DNA from: Anastrepha obliqua
Lineage: Eukaryota > Arthropoda > Insecta > Diptera > Tephritidae
NCBI RefSeq assembly: GCF_027943255.1
Contig: NC_072897.1
Span: forward strand, 37,050,044-37,114,043
Direction: 5' to 3'
Length of the DNA stretch: 64,000 nucleotides
Part shown: piece after piece, positions 33,348 through 43,479 of the stretch
How the letters are laid out: each line of letters begins with the position of its first letter
Position numbering within the stretch: the stretch's first letter is position 1
Notes under the pieces: generated by a model
Told to the model about the DNA's origin: nothing
Database searches by the model: none
What the model saw: the letters and a program-made list of their open reading frames with translations, nothing else
Made by a program: the position numbers and the translations under genes

Positions 33348-34205
33348 GGATGGCCCAATATATAATATTTTTTCAACCTTTTTTTTTATTTTGAAGATCG
33401 AACATTGTCATTTATGAGTGAAAAATGATACCGTTCAAATGACTGCAACGACTGGCTTTACAGTAGGCCATTCGATCAACCCAATATTTAAGCACATTTT
33501 CGATTGTTTGGGCTCCAATTTCATGAATGGCAACTTCGATTTCGTGTTTTAAAGCATCAATCGTCTCTAGATGGTTCGCATAGCATTTGTCCTTAACGGC
33601 TCCCCACAAAAAATAGTCCAACGGGCTTAAATCACAGCTCCGAGGCGGCCAATTGATATCGGAATTTCGGCTGATTATTCGGTTTTCAAACACGGTAGCC
33701 AAAAGTTCGAGTGTAACGTTGGCAGTGCGACAAATTGCACCGTCCTGTTGAAACCAAATCTCGTCCATGTCATCTTCTTCAATTTTTGGAAACAACTACT
33801 TGAGCGTGTCACGGTAACGCTCGCCATTTACTGTAACCTAGGCTCCTCGCTCATTTTCGAAAAAAATGGCCCGATGATGCCGCCAGACCAAAAACCGCAC
33901 CAAACAGTGACTCGTTGTGGATGCATTTGCTTCTCTACAGTAACGTGTGGATTTTCTGAGCCCCAAATCCGACAATTTTGCTTATTGACGTAGCCACCCA
34001 TGTGAAAATCAGAAAAGAAAAAGAAGACTCACCACTTTGGAAATAGGTTTTCAATATTTCCCAATTTTGTTCAAGCGTATAGCGTCCCATTTCGTAAATG
34101 TCAAACCTTTAAGTAAATTATGAACACATTTGACATGTCATTTGTGTTACCATTCTCAAAAATATAGGTGGTTCAAAAAGCAAACGCTATATGGTCCATC
34201 CTGTA
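33348..34205 (-). mobile_element. Internally deleted Tc1/mariner element (NWPPRSCD group)
   Basis: About 0.86 kb. Imperfect terminal repeats: GGATGGCCCA on the left (33349) and, reverse-complemented, GGATGGACCATATAGCG on the right (34203). The minus strand starts with MGRYTLEQNWEILKTYFQSG (about 34090), jumps to [17 protein letters not shown], and continues with [25 protein letters not shown] (second catalytic Asp), NWPPRSCDLSPLDYFLWG (third Asp) and a C-terminus ending NGIIFHS at 33412. The jump removes the middle, including the first Asp. Related to but distinct from 29386-30350. Confidence 0.75.
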
Positions 34206-34227
34206 CTAATAAATTGCTATAATAAAC

Positions 34228-34429
34228 TACCGAATTCGTTGGCGACCGGCGTAGCCGAATGAGTTGGTGTATGACTATCATTCGGAATTCGGTGAAAGAC
34301 CAAAATGAAGAAAAAGCCTTTTCTAATACCGGGAGGCCCTCGGCAGTCAATGGCAAACATACGAGTGTATTTCTGCCATGAAAAAGCTGTTCATAAAAAA
34401 TAACTGCCGTTCGGAGTCGGCTTAAAACT
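34228..34429 (+). repeat. tRNA-headed SINE, 5' part (copy 2, split)
   Basis: The head GCGTAGCCGAATGAGTTGG matches a pol III A box (TAGCCGAATGAGTTGG). A B-box-like ATTCGGAATTC follows, with an apparent deletion. The body continues GAGTGTATTTCTGCCATG and TGCCGTTCGGAGTCGGCTT, and is cut at 34429 by the LTR element. It resumes at 40197. Confidence 0.75.
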
Positions 34430-34748
34430 TGTCACATGATTTTACTACTGTGGCAACGCCATAGTGTCACATGATTTTGCTCCTGTGGCAAGGCCATAGT
34501 AACAGATGATTCTGCGTAAGCATACTACAGCACCGCTTATCGAGTACCTGCCACTTCGTACGCAACGTTCCCGCCGAGTAGACGTGTTAGAATCATAAAC
34601 GGACTTTATAGAAATATTTTTACTTGCTTATTATATTTAAGAGAACTGTACTAAATGTTAATAGAAAACCACTTGAATTCTGTGAATTAAACTAATAAAA
34701 AGATATCCTGACACCGTTCGTGAGAATAAAGTGTTTAAAATTGTGACA
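34430..34748 (+). repeat. 5' LTR (319 bp)
   Basis: Starts TGTCACATG and ends TGTGACA, so the termini are short inverted repeats of each other. It begins with a tandem pair of 35-bp units (34430-34464 and 34465-34499) present in both LTRs. AATAAA-type signals lie near 34725. The first ~200 bp match the 3' LTR almost exactly. The distal third contains about 45 bp absent from the 3' LTR. Confidence 0.9.
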
Positions 34749-34814
34749 ATTTTCAGAAGTGGAATTTACTTGCGCCCTACGCGAAAAAATAAAATACAGA
34801 TTTTTGTTTGTTAA

Positions 34815-35129
34815 TGCATACGATATGCCGAGATTCAGCAATTGCGGCAGAAATTGCGTGAATTAGGGTTATCCGCTGCCGGTAATAAAGCGCAACTTGT
34901 GGAAAAACTATGTGAACATTTTAATGAAGAACGCTTTGCGAGTGCTACATATCATAGTGCGCTATTCAATGAAAGTAAGGAAGTAGGAAATTCCTTTGAA
35001 CATACGCGTGATGAAGAAAGGCCACTGAGTAGCTCGTCTCCGGTTACAGTGACGGTGCCTTCACCTTCATATACGCGTGAGTTACGTACCATCACTCCAC
35101 CACCCTATCTATTTATTTCTCTTTTTTGA
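34815..35129 (+). pseudogene. gag N-terminus with SAP-like motif
   Basis: The frame encodes LRQKLRELGLSAAGNK followed by AQLVEKLCEHF, which fits the helix-loop-helix SAP motif (DNA or chromatin binding) found at the N-terminus of some Gypsy gag proteins. No in-frame ATG precedes it; a stop lies just upstream at 34812. The frame ends with a stop at 35127-35129. The stretch 35130-35486 that follows is non-coding and holds a short direct repeat (AAATAAAAATTAAATTTAG, twice near 35425 and 35467). Confidence 0.6.
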
Positions 35130-35486
35130 GTTGTGACAGTATTGTCTGGCATTTAATGAAATTGGAATCATACACCAAACTATTTAAATGCCAAGATACT
35201 AAGATTTCACAAATAAAGGTTCCCACCAAAATATTTGCTTAGCATGCAATATTACACCGACACGTTTTTCGCTCAATGCAGTTATGCTCTCAATAAGCAT
35301 AAGGTACTGCATAAAGTAAGCGCAAAACAGGTGTCATTAGAATTAAGGAAATTGTAAAAAGTTAGTCTGTAGATTCACAGCAACCAAGAAGGTTGAATTT
35401 GTTTAAAGAATAAAACCGTGAAAAATAAAAATTAAATTTAGTGTTTCAAGAATTTAAAATACATTAGAAAATAAAAATTAAATTTA

Positions 35487-36470
35487 GTGTTTCAATTTAA
35501 GTCCAAAGACTTAAAATACTTTAGTCGTGTGACCACAACGGCAAATGGTGCAACGTTCACGGCACCTTTGCAAACGGATGCATATGGAGGTAATTGGGGA
35601 GCCAACGATGGCATCTCGCAGCCGACATATTATGGTGACGCAGCGCCGATCTACCCAGTTACTTTGCCCAACGTTCACGGGCAGCCGAAGGTATATGTGT
35701 CATCAGCCGACGCCAATGGTCGAGCTAATGTAAGTACAGTACAGTACAGTAGTGTACCAACCGTGGCACATACATACACAAATAACGCTATGTCTTGTGT
35801 TCAAAGCCAACCACCGATTCAAAATTTACCTGCTAGCGCAGACAGCAGGCACGTTCATTGGGGTGCGCAAACGATAATGTCGCAGCCGACGTTCTCTGCT
35901 GATAGTACAGTCATGGCGGATCAAAAACGAAACGACGTAGTACAAAACGAGCTTCGGTATAGCTACAGCACGAACAGGCAACAACATGTCGAAATGCCTA
36001 ACGTAATCGGTAGAAACGAAATTTTAAACGGCAGCGGTCAACATTTTCGTTGGAAAAATCAAACACCGATCCAATATCCAATACAACAAACGAATGTAAG
36101 AAGCAATGAAATACGAAATAATGTAATGCCAACATTACAAGAACGAATGTTGCCACATGAAGTGTGTAGAAATGTAAACAATGAAATGAATACTAATAAA
36201 TCAGTATTTTTTGGTGACGTTCGCGATATTATTGCAATTTTGCCTACGTACGATCCGAGTAAAAAGAATTTAGCTCTGAAAAATTTGTGAAACGTGTTGA
36301 ACAACTACGAAATGTGTATAATTGGAACGATAAAATATTGTTGTATGCAGTGCAAACAAAACTTGAAGGCGTAGCAAAAATGTGCCGAATCTTTTTACTA
36401 TAGAGTTTTAGCGACGGGTCGACGCGGTAATACTGACGATGCATCTATAATAAAATACATTGTAAACGGA
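35487..36470 (+). pseudogene. gag central part, frameshifted
   Basis: Low-complexity Gln/Asn-rich sequence, then VFFGDVRDIIAILPTYD, where the gag core begins. The frame is lost at about 36278. The next frame continues EKFVKRVEQLRNVYNW and LLYAVQTKLEGVAKM to a stop at about 36404. A third frame leads into the pol reading frame (ASIIKYIVNGM). The match to the capsid region is by position and by the TKLEGVA pattern. Confidence 0.6.
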
Positions 36471-39400
36471 ATGAATGACGTTGATCTAAAGAGAAGTATT
36501 TCGGTTAATAATTACAGTACGTGTAATGAACTTTTACGGGCGATAATTAATTATTGCAAATATAATACGGTGAAAACGTCAAATTGGGTAAAGCGCGTTG
36601 AAGAGCCAACTCAGTCCAGTGCAAAGAAAGATAGTCAAACGAAAAAAACTATTTGTTATAATTATAATAATCCCGGACACTTTTCGCGAAATTGTTCTGA
36701 GCCGCAAAAACGTGAACGATGCACAAAGTGTTTAAAGGTGGGTCATTCCACGAATAATTGCAAAACGACGGTAGCAAAGACAAATTGCAATTCGGTCCAC
36801 AAAGTTGAGAATGATTTTACCATTAAAGAAATCGAAATAAATGGTTTAAAAACTAATGCGTTCGTGGATACGGGTAGTTGTCGTACGTTGATTAGAAAAT
36901 CTTTGGCGTGTAAAATTGGACAATTGGAAAACTGTTGTATAACATTGAAGGGTTTCGGAGGAGCGTCATACGAGTGTACTTCGAAACTTAATGTTGCGTT
37001 GAATATAGACGGTAATATGTGTAATACAGAAATGTTAGTGGTAGACGATAATATGATTGATTATCCGGTGCTACTTGGTATTAACGTAATATATGGTAAC
37101 GATAAACATTTTGTGTTCAAAGGAAATCAAATGTGGGTTATTGAAAAACCGAATAACGAAATATTGAAACTTGAAGATGGTGAATTTGGTGACTTGAGCA
37201 AGATGTTGCAAAAATATAAACAGTGTTTTACAAATGAAATGGGTACAGTAGGTAAAACAAGTATAGTAAAAATGAATATAGTGTTATCGTCAGATACCCC
37301 TGTTAATGTGAAACCCTATAGACTTCCGTTCGCGCGCCGGTCGGTTATAAAGAACATTATCGAAGATTTATTGAAATGCGAAATAATCCGAGCGTCGAGT
37401 TCTCCGTACGCGTCTCCAATCGTGCTTGTTAAGAAAAAGGATAACAGCTTCCGAATGTGTGTTGATTATCGTCAATTGAATAAGATTACTGTAAAACAGC
37501 CGTACCCGATGCCGATTATCGATGAGCTCTTTGCTCAGTTGTCGGGTAATAACTTCTTTACCACGTTGGATTTTAAAATGGGTTATCACCAAATTGAAGT
37601 GAGTGAGTGTTCGAAGAGATACACCGCGTTTGTGACCACCGAAGGTCATTACGAATACAATCGTATGCCGTTTGGGTTTGTGAATGCCCCTGCCGTGTTT
37701 CAAGAAACTATGAACAAACTTGTTAAATCATGTGAATCGAAAAACATTATTGCGTATCTGGATGATGTAATTATTCCCAGTAAATCGGTAAAAGAGGGTA
37801 TACGGAAACTTGACAATTTTTTGTGTGTTGTTAAAGAAAACGGTCTAACTTTACGATTAGATAAATGCGAATTTTTGAAAGATGAGATTGACTTTCTTGG
37901 ACATAAAATATCACGTGACGGTATAAAACCGGGTGAAAGAAAAGTTCAAGCGATAAAGCACTTTAGGATACCCATAACACAGACTGAAGTAAGGAGATTT
38001 CTCGGGTTAACCGGATTTTTTAGGAAATTCGTGGAAAATTATTCATTAATTGCACGACCGTTAACGAAATTAACAACGAAAGTGTGTAAAGAACAGTTTG
38101 AATGGGGCGAGTGTCAACAGAAAGCATTTGCCACTTTAATTGATAGACTCTGTAACTCATCAGTGCTAGTTTTATACGATTTTAATGCTCAACATCAAGT
38201 ACACACTGATGCAAGCAGTGTAGGTATCGCAGCAGTCTTGTTACAAGCAAAATGTGAATGTGACAAGTGGCAAGCAGTTATGTATTTTAGTCGTCACTGT
38301 ACACCTGCAGAATCGAGTAATCATAGCTATGAACTCGAAGTATTGGCAGTTGTGGAAGCATTGCAGCGGTTTCGCATATACTTATTAGGCAAATCGTTTA
38401 AAATTTTCACTGATTGTTCTGCGATTTCATCTCTGAAAGCTAAAACCCCACCAATACCACGTATCTCGAGGTGGTTAGTCCGTCTAATGGAATACGACGC
38501 TGAAATAATTCATCGATCTGGGACTAAAATGGCTCACGTCGACGCAATGAGTCGTGCCCCTGCACCGCCGGACAAAATTCTTCGTGTTGACTATGCTGAT
38601 GATGATTGGTTATTGACAATGCAATTGAAAGACCAATCCATACGCGATACAATAGCAGTATTGAAAGGCGACAACGAATCACCGCAATCAAAACAGATTC
38701 GAAAAGATTACTGTCTTCAGCGAAATCGCCTATATAGGCGCATAAATGGCAATTTATTGTTTGTCGTGCCTAAGGCAGTACGATGGCGGGTAGCTCGCTA
38801 TTGTCACGATGATTTTGGTCATTTTGGTATCGAGAAAACCATAAAACGAATTCTTCAACATTTTTGGTTTCCAAGAATTAGAAAGTATGTAAAAGATTAC
38901 GTGGCATCTTGTGTAGAATGCTGCTACTCCAAATCGAAAGGTGGAAAACCAGAAGGTGTGTTATACACCGAACCCATGGAGCCAATTCCATTTCGACTTC
39001 TACATCTTGACCATTTAGGGCCATTTGTTAAAAGTAAACGAGGTAATACACATATTCTTGCGATTAGTGACGCGTTTACAAAATATTTAGTGGTGAAACC
39101 GATACGTAGTACTAAAACTTTACCGGTTATACAAGCATTAAACGAGGTATCTAGCTATTTTGGGTTATCTGCTCGCATAGTCACCGACCGTGGTTCAGCA
39201 TTTACTTCAAAACAGTTCGTAAACTATTGCACTGAGAATAATTTGGTACATATTAAAACTGCTGTCCGAACTCCACGCGCTAATGGACAAGTGGAACGTG
39301 CAAACCAGCTAATTCTAACATATCTCCGTACTACGTCTTCAAATCCGAAAGAATGGGATGACCATTTGCGTCAGTTGCAATGGTCAGTAAATTCCCAAAC

Positions 39401-39953
39401 GAATTCTACAACTGGGTATACACCGAATGAACTTATATTCGATTTTAAATTAAACGATATAATACGAAATCAATTAATGGCTGCAATTGTTAACGACGAG
39501 GGTGAACAACCAACTATACAAGAAAAACGTGACATCGCATGGTCTTCGATTCAAGAACACCGTAACCTGTGGAAAGATCGTTTTGATAAAAAGCATAAAA
39601 CGCCCACTGGTTATAAAGAGCATGTTATAATTCACAATGAACCACCCGCAACAGGCGAATCGCGTAAATTAGAACCAAAGTACCGCGGTTCATCTGTGGT
39701 GGCTAAAGTACTTGGAAAAGATCGCTATCTATTTACCGATATCGACGGCATGCAAAACAGTCGACAAAAATTTGCATCAATCTATTCAGCAGATAAGATG
39801 AAACCGTGGTGTTCTATGCCACCTGAACTTGCGCCGTCTATCGACGATGATCCATCCGACGAAGAAGACAGCGAAGCTGCTGACATCGGGGCGATGTCAT
39901 CATCAGGAGAGGCCGAGCTGTCACATGATTTTACTACTGTGGCAACGCCATAG
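36471..39953 (+). CDS. pol: pol polyprotein: zinc knuckles, protease, RT, RNase H, integrase
   Basis: 1,160 codons without a stop. In order: two CCHC knuckles (CYNYNNPGHFSRNC about residues 62-75; CTKCLKVGHSTNNC about 84-97), an aspartic protease (FVDTGSCRTLI, about 130), and RT with CVDYRQLNKITV, PFGFVNAPAVFQ and the catalytic YLDDVI at about 37756. RNase H follows (VHTDASSVGIAAVLL, YELEVLAVVEAL, IFTDCSAISSL), then integrase with an HHCC zinc site (HDDFGHFGIEKT...CVECC), Asp in HLDHLGPF, Asp in VTDRGSAFTS and Glu in ANGQVERANQ. The zinc knuckles belong to gag, so the true pol start is probably reached by frameshift or readthrough from gag. The end overlaps the 3' LTR by 35 bases. All catalytic residues I can check are present. 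Confidence 0.9.
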   Translation: MNDVDLKRSISVNNYSTCNELLRAIINYCKYNTVKTSNWVKRVEEPTQSSAKKDSQTKKTICYNYNNPGHFSRNCSEPQKRERCTKCLKVGHSTNNCKTTVAKTNCNSVHKVENDFTIKEIEINGLKTNAFVDTGSCRTLIRKSLACKIGQLENCCITLKGFGGASYECTSKLNVALNIDGNMCNTEMLVVDDNMIDYPVLLGINVIYGNDKHFVFKGNQMWVIEKPNNEILKLEDGEFGDLSKMLQKYKQCFTNEMGTVGKTSIVKMNIVLSSDTPVNVKPYRLPFARRSVIKNIIEDLLKCEIIRASSSPYASPIVLVKKKDNSFRMCVDYRQLNKITVKQPYPMPIIDELFAQLSGNNFFTTLDFKMGYHQIEVSECSKRYTAFVTTEGHYEYNRMPFGFVNAPAVFQETMNKLVKSCESKNIIAYLDDVIIPSKSVKEGIRKLDNFLCVVKENGLTLRLDKCEFLKDEIDFLGHKISRDGIKPGERKVQAIKHFRIPITQTEVRRFLGLTGFFRKFVENYSLIARPLTKLTTKVCKEQFEWGECQQKAFATLIDRLCNSSVLVLYDFNAQHQVHTDASSVGIAAVLLQAKCECDKWQAVMYFSRHCTPAESSNHSYELEVLAVVEALQRFRIYLLGKSFKIFTDCSAISSLKAKTPPIPRISRWLVRLMEYDAEIIHRSGTKMAHVDAMSRAPAPPDKILRVDYADDDWLLTMQLKDQSIRDTIAVLKGDNESPQSKQIRKDYCLQRNRLYRRINGNLLFVVPKAVRWRVARYCHDDFGHFGIEKTIKRILQHFWFPRIRKYVKDYVASCVECCYSKSKGGKPEGVLYTEPMEPIPFRLLHLDHLGPFVKSKRGNTHILAISDAFTKYLVVKPIRSTKTLPVIQALNEVSSYFGLSARIVTDRGSAFTSKQFVNYCTENNLVHIKTAVRTPRANGQVERANQLILTYLRTTSSNPKEWDDHLRQLQWSVNSQTNSTTGYTPNELIFDFKLNDIIRNQLMAAIVNDEGEQPTIQEKRDIAWSSIQEHRNLWKDRFDKKHKTPTGYKEHVIIHNEPPATGESRKLEPKYRGSSVVAKVLGKDRYLFTDIDGMQNSRQKFASIYSADKMKPWCSMPPELAPSIDDDPSDEEDSEAADIGAMSSSGEAELSHDFTTVATP

Positions 39954-40196
39954 TGTCACATGATTTTGCTCCTGTGGCAAGGCCATAGTAACAGATGATT
40001 CTGCGTAAGCATACTACAGCACCGCTTATCGAGTACCTGCCACTTCGTACGCAACGTTCCCGCCGAGTAGACGTGTTAGAATCATAAACGGACTTTATAG
40101 AAATATTTTTATTTGCTTATTATATTCATTTAAGAGATTTAAATAAAAAGATATCCTGACACCGTTCGTCAAAATAAAGTGTATCATTTTGTGACA
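39919..40196 (+). repeat. 3' LTR (278 bp)
   Basis: Begins TGTCACATG and ends TGTGACA. It differs from the 5' LTR by one base in the first ~200 bp and by a shorter and changed segment near 40125-40145. The pol stop lies inside it. Confidence 0.9.
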
Positions 40197-40305
40197 AACT
40201 GTAGGTCCCTCCATTTGTGGAACAACATCAAGACGCAGGCCACAAATAGGAGGAGGAGATCGGCCAAACAACCAAAAAGGGTGTAAACGCCAATTATATA
40301 CATAT
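40197..40305 (+). repeat. SINE, 3' part (copy 2, continued)
   Basis: Starts with the TSD AACT, then GTAGGTCCCTCCATTTGTGG and the rest of the SINE body, ending CGCCAATTATATAC. It completes the copy interrupted at 34429. Confidence 0.85.
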
Positions 40306-40941
40306 ATACATATATAATTCGTTATAGATATTTAAAATTGTTTTGTATTAAATTTATTAACGATTCGAATCGGTAAGATTATCCTTCCATATATATGCTG
40401 ATATTTTAAAATCGAAACTTATAAGTACTAATTCTGAAGGTCTAGCAAAAATTAGTTTTTACTTTTTAGCCCATTATGAAACTAGTATACCATACATGAA
40501 TCATTTTTATAAATATTTGACTTCCTTTTTTAATAATTATAAATAAATCAAGAGAAATCCAAAAACAAAAGCAAAAAAATATTGCAAAATAATACAATTT
40601 CAAAATTTGTTAGCGGTCGAAATTAATGTTGTTAAGAACAATAAACTTATTAAGCTTTACTTCGATAAATTTAACTAATTTTTTTGTAATGTTGGGATTA
40701 TGAAAATTTTTTGCAGAATTTTTAAATTAAGTACACTGTTAAGGCCAGAAGGTAAATTTAACACCTGAACGTTGCAAGCCACTCTCTCAGCTATAACACA
40801 AATGGATTCCTTCGCCATCTCTCCCCTTGTGTCCGCAAGCCTATCACACAATAAAATTATTTATGTATATTATTTTATGTGTTTACAGACATATTGGCCT
40901 TAATTTCTTACTGACAATGTGTTCTTTGTTTTTGCTGCAGG
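40306..40941. other. AT-rich, intron-like sequence
   Basis: No coding signal. The end (about 40915-40941) is pyrimidine-rich and closes with TTTTTGCTGCAG, a good 3' splice site for the exon candidate that follows. Confidence 0.5.
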
Positions 40942-41097
40942 CTACCATAAATTGGCGATCACGCAGTAAAGTGGAAAAATGGCTCTTCATAATTGCTGGT
41001 TTATTATCTTTCATTATTTCGGCGCTACTTATTTTGATATTTGTAAACAAATCGGATAAAAGTAGTTGTATTTTGCATATAGAACCACATAACAAAG
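40942..41097 (+). CDS. Candidate host exon encoding a transmembrane anchor, M13-peptidase-like
   Basis: An open exon of about 52 codons lies between the acceptor TTTTTGCTGCAG and a donor at AAAG/GTATGG. It reads ATINWRSRSKVEKWLF followed by a hydrophobic run of about 22 residues (IIAGLLSFIISALLILIFV), then NKSDKSSCIL. The motif W.R(S/T)..EK.L before a single membrane pass, then a Cys, is the layout of the N-terminal region of neprilysin/endothelin-converting-enzyme (M13) peptidases, which are type II membrane proteins. The family is inferred from this short motif only. If real, the surrounding transposons lie in introns of this gene. Alternatively it is a chance open frame. Confidence 0.45.
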
Positions 41098-41329
41098 GTA
41101 TGGAACGCACGCTACATTATCTACATATATTAAGTATACCTATACTAAACAATTGCTTATACGGGGAATAATTTTAAGGCTTTGGCTCAAAATATATTGG
41201 ACCGATTTTAATAATGTGGTTTTTAACACAAAGTGTTTACTTAAATTTCTAGTATTCGGTTGATAACCATCTTTTGCAGAATTAAGTTTTGGCAATAGTA
41301 ATTCAACGAAATACATATTATATAAAAGA
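41098..41329. other. AT-rich, with a Helitron-type phrase
   Basis: After the possible splice donor. Contains GGCTCAAAATATATTGGACC and GATTTTAATAAT near 41180-41210, similar to the leader phrase at 8940-8980. Possibly a small Helentron-derived remnant. Confidence 0.35.
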
Positions 41330-41702
41330 AAAAAAATTCTGTGTCGGACATTTCAATACTAGAAGTAAATTTCGAAGCAATTATTTTATGTTCTCTGATA
41401 GTAGGTATATAGTTAATTAGTATATTACTTTACGTACATATGTAGTTCTTCAATTGATAAAAAGTGCACAAAACATATGCATACATATATCTGCAAATTT
41501 AGAAACTTACTCTGAAATCAGAGCATTTGAAGGTGCCTCTAAACATTTCAAGGTTACTGTACATACAATGCTGTGCCTATGGATGCGCGCTGGATTTCTT
41601 GAGAAATTTTACCGTAATATATTTTGCTGTAGCGAGTGCAGATATGTACATACACACATCATACATATATGCGCATATCTATATACATATGTATATAAAA
41701 AT
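41330..41702. repeat. Unclassified repeat copy B, left half
   Basis: Aligns with 31890-32300 of copy A; interrupted at 41702 by the Helitron. The right half is at 49493-49870. Confidence 0.7.
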
Positions 41703-42092
41703 TCAGCCGTTTTTCGCGTTGTGATGAACTTTACGGAGAATGGCTCAACCGATTTTAACCAAACTTTGCCACATTGAAGAGACACATTGTAACTATGTTT
41801 GGTTAAAATCTCCTTTACTTCTTCGTCAACACACAGTATACACGAGGCAGCGTTCTTTTTACGCGTGTGGTTGTTATTGTAAACGGTTGCATGGAGCGTA
41901 CATTTTACTCACATATGTACAAGTTAACGCAGCAGTATTTATGCCTAAATTTTCATTCCATTACATACATTTCAATGGAATGCAAACATACATATATTCA
42001 TACAGCAGTGGCTGCACACCTGCATTCGCATAGAATAGAAACATACAAATTAGCAGGCACAGCTGTAGCTGACCGCCTGCAATAATTAATCG

Positions 42093-42101
42093 TAACATAA
42101 T
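42093..42101. repeat. TSD of the P-like element, left
   Basis: TAACATAAT, repeated exactly at 44361-44369. Confidence 0.85.
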
Positions 42102-42436
42102 CATGATTCAATTATAGAAGGTTAGGTAAGTAGTGACAAGGGCGCTTTGACACTCCCTTATTTTAGGGCTGCATTTACGAAGGATGGGAAAAAGGGAAAA
42201 ATGTTTTCCCCTTCTTGCCTAAAGGTAGTAGAAAAGTACGTAAAGTAACTAATTAGTCCTGTACTAAGAGAAAAACAAGTATATTGGTTATTTAATCTAC
42301 ATTAAAACAAAACGACAGAAAAATTATAGTTTTTTCTTTAAACAAATGTAATATTTATTTAGAATATTTTCGATGTTTATCTAACATAAGAGCACGCAGA
42401 ACTATGTGATGTTACTTATGTATAGTATGTGTTTTT

Positions 42437-42537
42437 TTTCTGCCGTTCGGAGTCGGCTTGAAACTGTAGGTCCCTCCATTTGTGGAATAACATCAAGACG
42501 CACACCACAAATAGGAGGAAGAGCTCGTGTACGCGCC

Positions 42538-42555
<18 letters not shown>
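42437..42555 (+). repeat. SINE body (copy 3)
   Basis: CTGCCGTTCGGAGTCGGCTT to GTGTACGCGCCAATTA followed by an (AT)n run. The CCAAACACCC segment near the end is deleted. The 5' head is missing. Confidence 0.8.
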
Positions 42556-42577
<22 letters not shown>

Positions 42578-42696
42578 GCAATAGATTTGAGTATATTTTG
42601 TGGAAGAGAACAAAAAATAGTCAAAATAAAGGGATTTCATATGTTTAATTTACTACAATAGTACAAGTCTTTTAATACACCAAAGGTAAAAATATA

Positions 42697-42915
42697 AAGC
42701 GTTTTTCAGTAAGAGCGCTTCAACTTTTTTTTTGAATAAAACACAAACAGTTTGACTTTTTTAACTAATTTTTTTTTTATTATCGAGTTTGAACATATAC
42801 ATTTAATGTATACATACTAATGAAGTTTACAAATGACCAGCGAAAAATAAGAAATATTGCGTCGTTCGCCCTCCCTATCAGAAAAAAGTTGAAGCGCACC
42901 TATTGAAAAACGCTT
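42697..42915. repeat. 219-bp MITE with about 36-bp terminal inverted repeats
   Basis: The left end AAGCGTTTTTCAGTAAGAG and the right end (reverse complement) AAGCGTTTTTCAATAGGTG are followed by GCGCTTCAAC on both sides. TA flanks each end (42695-42696 and 42916-42917), the usual Tc1/mariner target. No coding capacity. Confidence 0.8.
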
Positions 42916-43479
42916 TACTTAATCGACAGGAATGAGATGAAACAGAAAGTTTAATTTTTTTTTTCTTATTTCGTACATAACAATACTTGTAGATATATGT
43001 AGTATGTTACCGTAAAGACATTGCGAAAGCAGAAGTTCAGTCGATCATTTCTAAATATAAGAAAAAAATTGAAATTAGAAGAGTTAAAATAGTTTGCAAT
43101 AAAAATTACAAATTTACTAGTTTATAGTTTAAAATTTGTCTACCTTAATATACTTTGCGTCCCTAATATTAACAGGAAAATGTATTAATATAAACTAAAA
43201 CTAATACATCGAAAAATTTAAGATATTGGTAATATAATCCACTTTTAGTAATTGTGATGGTTTTTAAATTTACGTATATCAATACCACGTGTCTCAGTAA
43301 TGAATCAGAGTGGAAATATGAGGAATGTGGGTGCACTTGCTCGTATAGGTGTTGGAACGCTGCACTTACTTCAGGCAGAAATCAAAAACCTGTAAACCAA
43401 AAACTTAAAAATAACTCACAAATATATCATTACAACTTATCTGTAATTGTAGACTTAAAGCGCGAGGACTTGCTCGTGT

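Larger units (their letters stand above)
34430..40196 (+). mobile_element. Gypsy-superfamily LTR retrotransposon, 5,767 bp, inserted in a SINE
   Basis: Bounded by LTRs that start TGTCACATGATTTT and end TTGTGACA, with a 4-bp TSD AACT (34426-34429 and 40197-40200) in the SINE body. Inside are a gag with a SAP-like motif and a pol whose frame is uninterrupted for 1,160 codons. No env seen. Gag carries stops or frameshifts, so the copy is probably not autonomous. Confidence 0.9.

Noticed and set aside
34236..34300. tRNA gene
   Set aside because: Only an A-box and a damaged B-box-like motif are present, as the head of a SINE; no cloverleaf with acceptor stem.
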